Shown: piece after piece, positions 7,436 through 9,649 of the stretch
Layout: each line of letters opens with the position of its first letter
Numbering within the stretch: position 1 is the stretch's first letter
DNA from: JANXSF01 sp043745195
GTDB lineage: Bacteria > Acidobacteriota > Terriglobia > Bryobacterales > Bryobacteraceae
DNA length: 9,649 nucleotides
NCBI GenBank assembly: GCA_043745195.1
Contig: JAYTTF010000030.1
Coordinates: forward strand, 1-9,649
Reading direction: 5' to 3'
Program-made: the position numbers and the translations under genes
Notes under the pieces: model-generated
What the model was told of the DNA's origin: nothing
The model's input: only the letters and a program-made list of their open reading frames with translations
Databases searched by the model: none

Positions 7436-8038
7436 CTAAAATGAAAAAAACGTAAACAAATTTGAGGCCTTCATGGCAGCACCGTTAAGGGCTGCGCGAA
7501 ACTTCTGTTTGGCCCGGTGCAGCAGGACTCTAAGGTATTCATTTTCAACATGAAACTGGCGGCACACCTCGGCACGGTCGGCTTCTTCCAGGAAAATCAT
7601 TTTAAGAATTCGCTGATCCTTATCCGGGAGTTGTGCCAGCACAACTGCAACTGCCTGTTTTCTTTCGGCTGTCACTAGCTCGCTTTCAATGTCCAGATGC
7701 ATGTCTACCAGTTCCGGATCTGTTTCGTCATGGAGAGGGTGCCGGGCATCGCCTCTGATGAACTCCAGCATCACGTTATTGCTGACTGATAGAACGTAGG
7801 CACCAAGGCTCTCGGGCCTGTCTAACTCTCCACCGGAGTGAAGGAATCGGACGACTCGCAGGAATGTCTCTTGACGGATATCGGAAATCAATTCCTTGGA
7901 GCGCAGTCTACGGCGAAGCCGAACCCATATCACGGTTGAAAAATGAGCGACAAAATGCTGCTCTGTTTCGGGATCCTTTCCCCGCAGGCGGGCCAAATAG
8001 TTGGCATCGAACACCACGGTTTTTTTGAATTCCTCCAT
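7436..8038 (-). CDS. ECF-like sigma-70 family RNA polymerase sigma factor
   Basis: A 200-aa alternative sigma factor. Region 2 covers about residues 11-98 (core-binding and -10 recognition helices, with the conserved DIRQETFLRVVRFL near 53-66 and SVSNNVMLEFIR near 84-95). Region 4 covers about 126-184 (VVLAQLPDKDQRILKMIFLE, then a helix-turn-helix reading EVCRQFHVENEYLRVLLHRAKQKF in two helices), for -35 recognition. No region 1 or 3 is present, as in ECF sigma factors. The C-terminus ends in a hydrophobic LFTFFSF tail, unusual but short. It is followed by the gene for a zinc-finger membrane protein, the standard sigma/anti-sigma arrangement. The ATG at 8038 has no strong ribosome-binding site. 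A TATAAT box inside an inverted repeat (8055-8076) lies 24 nt upstream of the start. The regulon is unknown; autoregulation is possible but not shown. Confidence 0.9.
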   Translation of the reverse strand: MEEFKKTVVFDANYLARLRGKDPETEQHFVAHFSTVIWVRLRRRLRSKELISDIRQETFLRVVRFLHSGGELDRPESLGAYVLSVSNNVMLEFIRGDARHPLHDETDPELVDMHLDIESELVTAERKQAVAVVLAQLPDKDQRILKMIFLEEADRAEVCRQFHVENEYLRVLLHRAKQKFRAALNGAAMKASNLFTFFSF

Positions 8039-8054
8039 AGCAGGTTCAATTGTA

Positions 8055-8076
8055 AGATCAAATTATAAGTTGATCT
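8055..8076 (-). promoter_or_regulatory. Candidate promoter/operator before the sigma gene
   Basis: A perfect 7-bp inverted repeat, AGATCAA (8055-8061) and TTGATCT (8070-8076), encloses 8 nt. On the minus strand it contains a perfect TATAAT (8062-8067), correctly placed to start transcription about 17 nt before the sigma ATG. Outside it, ATTGTA occurs as a direct repeat at 8049-8054 and 8077-8082. No good -35 element lies 16-18 nt upstream (AATGAT at 17 nt), so an activator, a repressor site or a non-housekeeping sigma factor is possible. The left part of the repeat overlaps the stop codon of the lyase gene. In AT-rich spacer DNA a short palindrome may also arise by chance. Confidence 0.35.
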
Positions 8077-8995
8077 ATTGTAGTATCATTCGCATACGGA
8101 CGAGGGCCTGTCGAATTTGGGTTCGTTCTTCACTTTCCATAGAAAGGTACGGTTCGGCCATAAATCCTGTTCCAAACCCCATAAGCGATGAAGCGCATTT
8201 CAAGCCGCGCAAATAAGAGGAACTCTTCTCTCCTACTTTGTAAACGCTGTTGCTGAAGTCCATTACAGTTTCTTGCAGTTGGGCTATTTTCGCCGAATCT
8301 TCGTTCACCGCAGCCTCGTAGAGGTCTACGTAAAGGCGGGGATTTACGTTAGCGCCGCCACAGACTCCACCATGTCCCCCCATGGCAACACTTTCAGCGA
8401 GGAGTTCTTCTGACCCTGATAGTACCGAGAAATCTGGCTTGTCCGCCAAAGCGGCGAGTAATTTTCGGAAATATTCAATATTCCCGGAACTATCTTTTAC
8501 GCCCCAAATGTTACTGATACTAGAAACATTTCGAACCATGGATGGCTCCATATTGATTTTTGTGAACCCAGGCATATTGTAGAGATATAAGGGTAATGAA
8601 AGCTGTGGGGCGATCCGTTCAATGTACGCTTCCAAGGCGTTCTGACTGAGGCCGTAGTAGTAGGGCGGCGCAAGAACAACGGCATCTGCACCAGCCTTGG
8701 CTGCGGCTTCGGAAAATTTCACAGATTCTGTGAACGAAGTATCGGTAATCCCAACAAGTACAGGTGTCCGTCCCGCTATGGTTTTACAAGCGGTATTCAG
8801 GATCTGGTGGCGGAGTTGATAGCTGAGGCTTGGTGCTTCGCCGGTGCTTCCAAGGATGAACAGAGCGTTGGAACCACCTTGAATCAGGTGCTCAAGGAGC
8901 TTTTCCAGGGAAGTGCGGTCTAGCGTGTCGCGATCGAGCAACGGAGTAAGAACGGGTGGGATAATACCGCGAATTGGCCGGGGGATTCTGGTCAT
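8075..8995 (-). CDS. DapA/NanA-superfamily lyase (dihydrodipicolinate synthase family protein)
   Basis: A 306-aa class I aldolase/lyase with a TIM barrel, cytoplasmic. Schiff-base lysine K167 sits in GVKDSSGN, the catalytic tyrosine Y139 in LYLYNMPG, and the carboxylate-binding loop is GSTGE at 49-53. A further tyrosine block PYYY lies at 111-114. The length is normal for the family. The arginine that follows the YNVPSRTG motif in true dihydrodipicolinate synthases is replaced by phenylalanine (F144 in YNMPGFTK), and the loop reads GSTGE as in N-acetylneuraminate lyase rather than GTTGE. The enzyme therefore probably cleaves or condenses pyruvate with a sugar acid or another 2-keto acid rather than making lysine precursors; its substrate cannot be read from the sequence. 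It lies 36 nt upstream of the sigma gene on the same strand, so read-through into the sigma block is possible. The ATG at 8995 fits the family N-terminus (PIRGIIPPVLTPL) although no clear ribosome-binding site precedes it. Confidence 0.9.
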   Translation of the reverse strand: MTRIPRPIRGIIPPVLTPLLDRDTLDRTSLEKLLEHLIQGGSNALFILGSTGEAPSLSYQLRHQILNTACKTIAGRTPVLVGITDTSFTESVKFSEAAAKAGADAVVLAPPYYYGLSQNALEAYIERIAPQLSLPLYLYNMPGFTKINMEPSMVRNVSSISNIWGVKDSSGNIEYFRKLLAALADKPDFSVLSGSEELLAESVAMGGHGGVCGGANVNPRLYVDLYEAAVNEDSAKIAQLQETVMDFSNSVYKVGEKSSSYLRGLKCASSLMGFGTGFMAEPYLSMESEERTQIRQALVRMRMILQ

Positions 8996-9020
8996 GGGAA
9001 TGTTGAGGAGCCGCTACAAT

Positions 9021-9033
9021 GATATCGAATATC
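9021..9033. repeat. Short inverted repeat between divergent genes
   Basis: GATAT-CGA-ATATC, 5-bp arms with a 3-bp loop, in the 55-bp gap between the lyase and DinB-like genes, just before the ribosome-binding site of the latter. It could be an operator for either gene. The arms are short and chance occurrence is plausible. Confidence 0.2.
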
Positions 9034-9050
9034 GGGGAGGATAGAGATAT

Positions 9051-9518
9051 ATGACTTCGGAGGTCCATCGGATCGGCTCGCAATGCAAGCGAAGTTACGA
9101 AGGAGGAGCGTGGCATGGTGCTTCGGTTCTGGAAGCGATTGAAGGTGTTGCGTGGGAGCAGGCATTTCAAAAACCGGTATTTGGTTTCCATTCTATTTGT
9201 GAACTGATATTGCATATTGCTGCATGGGCCGAAGTAGGCGTGAGAGCTTTGAATGGGGATGTTTATGGCAGCTTGCCGGACGAAGCGGATTGGCCTGATG
9301 TTGGAATGCCATCGGAGGCTTCATGGGAAATGGCGCTGAAGAGATGTAGTGAGGCGCAGGTAAAATTGCGCGATTCGCTTAAGAAGTATCCAGACGATCG
9401 GCTGCACCAAACGCTACAGGGCAAGGAGTATTCCATGTATTTCTTATTGCAGGGAATTTTGCAACACAACGTTTATCATGCCGGTCAGATTGTAGTATTG
9501 AAGCGCGCTACGCAGTGA
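9051..9518 (+). CDS. DinB-like domain protein (YfiT/DinB four-helix metal-binding superfamily)
   Basis: A 155-aa cytoplasmic protein of the DinB/YfiT superfamily, four-helix bundles that bind a metal with three histidines. The probable ligands are H55 in ELILHIAAWAE on the second helix and H139 and H143 in LQHNVYHAGQIVVLKR on the last helix, all in the expected places. Length and both signature segments are normal, so it looks intact. Superfamily members include DNA-damage-induced proteins and thiol-dependent S-transferases, but most, including the DinB_2-like type seen here, have no known reaction. A strong ribosome-binding site, GGGGAGG (9034-9040), lies 10 nt before the ATG at 9051. The gene is divergent from the lyase with a 55-bp gap and has no obvious partner in the window. 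Confidence 0.88.
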   Translation: MTSEVHRIGSQCKRSYEGGAWHGASVLEAIEGVAWEQAFQKPVFGFHSICELILHIAAWAEVGVRALNGDVYGSLPDEADWPDVGMPSEASWEMALKRCSEAQVKLRDSLKKYPDDRLHQTLQGKEYSMYFLLQGILQHNVYHAGQIVVLKRATQ

Positions 9519-9576
9519 GATTATGTAATGCGCTTTTGTTCAGCGTCGGCTGCTTAGCGTCCACGCAAAAACAAAA

Positions 9577-9649
9577 TCACATTTGCGGGGTGATGGTGTA
9601 GTTCCAGGCGGGCAGGATTTTGGATCGAGTGATGGAAAGGTTATTGAAG
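9577..9649 (-). CDS. C-terminal fragment of a gene cut by the window edge, possibly a transposase
   Basis: Twenty-three codons and a TGA (9577-9579) are open to the window end on the minus strand. The peptide ends ILPAWNYTITPQM. A WNYTI.P ending is, from memory, frequent at the C-terminus of some DDE transposases such as ISAzo13-like ones. It is convergent with the DinB-like gene, 58 nt away. Too little sequence is visible to assign a family, and a chance open frame of this length is possible. Confidence 0.3.
   Translation of the reverse strand, partial: FNNLSITRSKILPAWNYTITPQM

Noticed and set aside
9528..9570. Possible terminator between the DinB-like gene and the right-edge gene (CAGC-GTCG-GCTG and GCGT-CC-ACGC followed by an A-run)
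   Set aside because: Stems of only 4 bp with a weak or interrupted T/A run; not convincing on either strand.
1..9649. CRISPR array, as the TPR-CHAT plus sigma combination recalls type III-E systems
   Set aside because: No regularly spaced direct repeats and no cas genes were seen anywhere in the window.

Overview
The window looks like chromosomal, partly accessory DNA from a soil-type Acidobacteriota, or a relative with a similar gene style. The main clue is a transmembrane Ser/Thr kinase whose outer half is a TolB/PD40-type beta-propeller, a very common architecture in that phylum. A sigma / anti-sigma / TPR-CHAT cluster, a DapA-superfamily aldolase and a DinB-like protein fit the same picture. 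The assignment rests on protein style alone; no rRNA or other marker gene is present.

Layout. 1-557 (minus strand): a decayed DUF433 antitoxin / DUF5615 PIN-like toxin pair, each gene carrying one single-base frameshift. 631-3180 (plus): the intact PD40 Ser/Thr kinase. 3181-3538: a gap between convergent genes whose right end (3458-3535) resembles the short leader reading frame found next to group II intron reverse transcriptases; no reverse transcriptase is present. 3539-8038 (minus): a compact four-gene block, read in the order ECF-like sigma factor, zinc-finger membrane anti-sigma factor, unrecognised 242-aa protein, TPR-CHAT lipoprotein peptidase. 8075-8995 (minus): a DapA/NanA-superfamily lyase 36 bp upstream of the sigma gene. 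9051-9518 (plus): a DinB-like protein. 9577-9649 (minus): the last 23 codons of a gene cut by the window edge, possibly a transposase.

How the genes may work together. The four-gene block is the most interesting part. It joins a sigma factor, its probable membrane-bound inhibitor, an orphan protein and a predicted caspase/separase-like protease with a TPR substrate-recognition arm. The pairing of sigma and zinc-finger anti-sigma is well founded. That the CHAT peptidase cleaves the anti-sigma factor or the orphan protein is inference. A perfect 7-bp inverted repeat spans a TATAAT box just before the sigma gene and could be its control site. The kinase is probably a separate signalling protein; nothing in the sequence ties it to the block.
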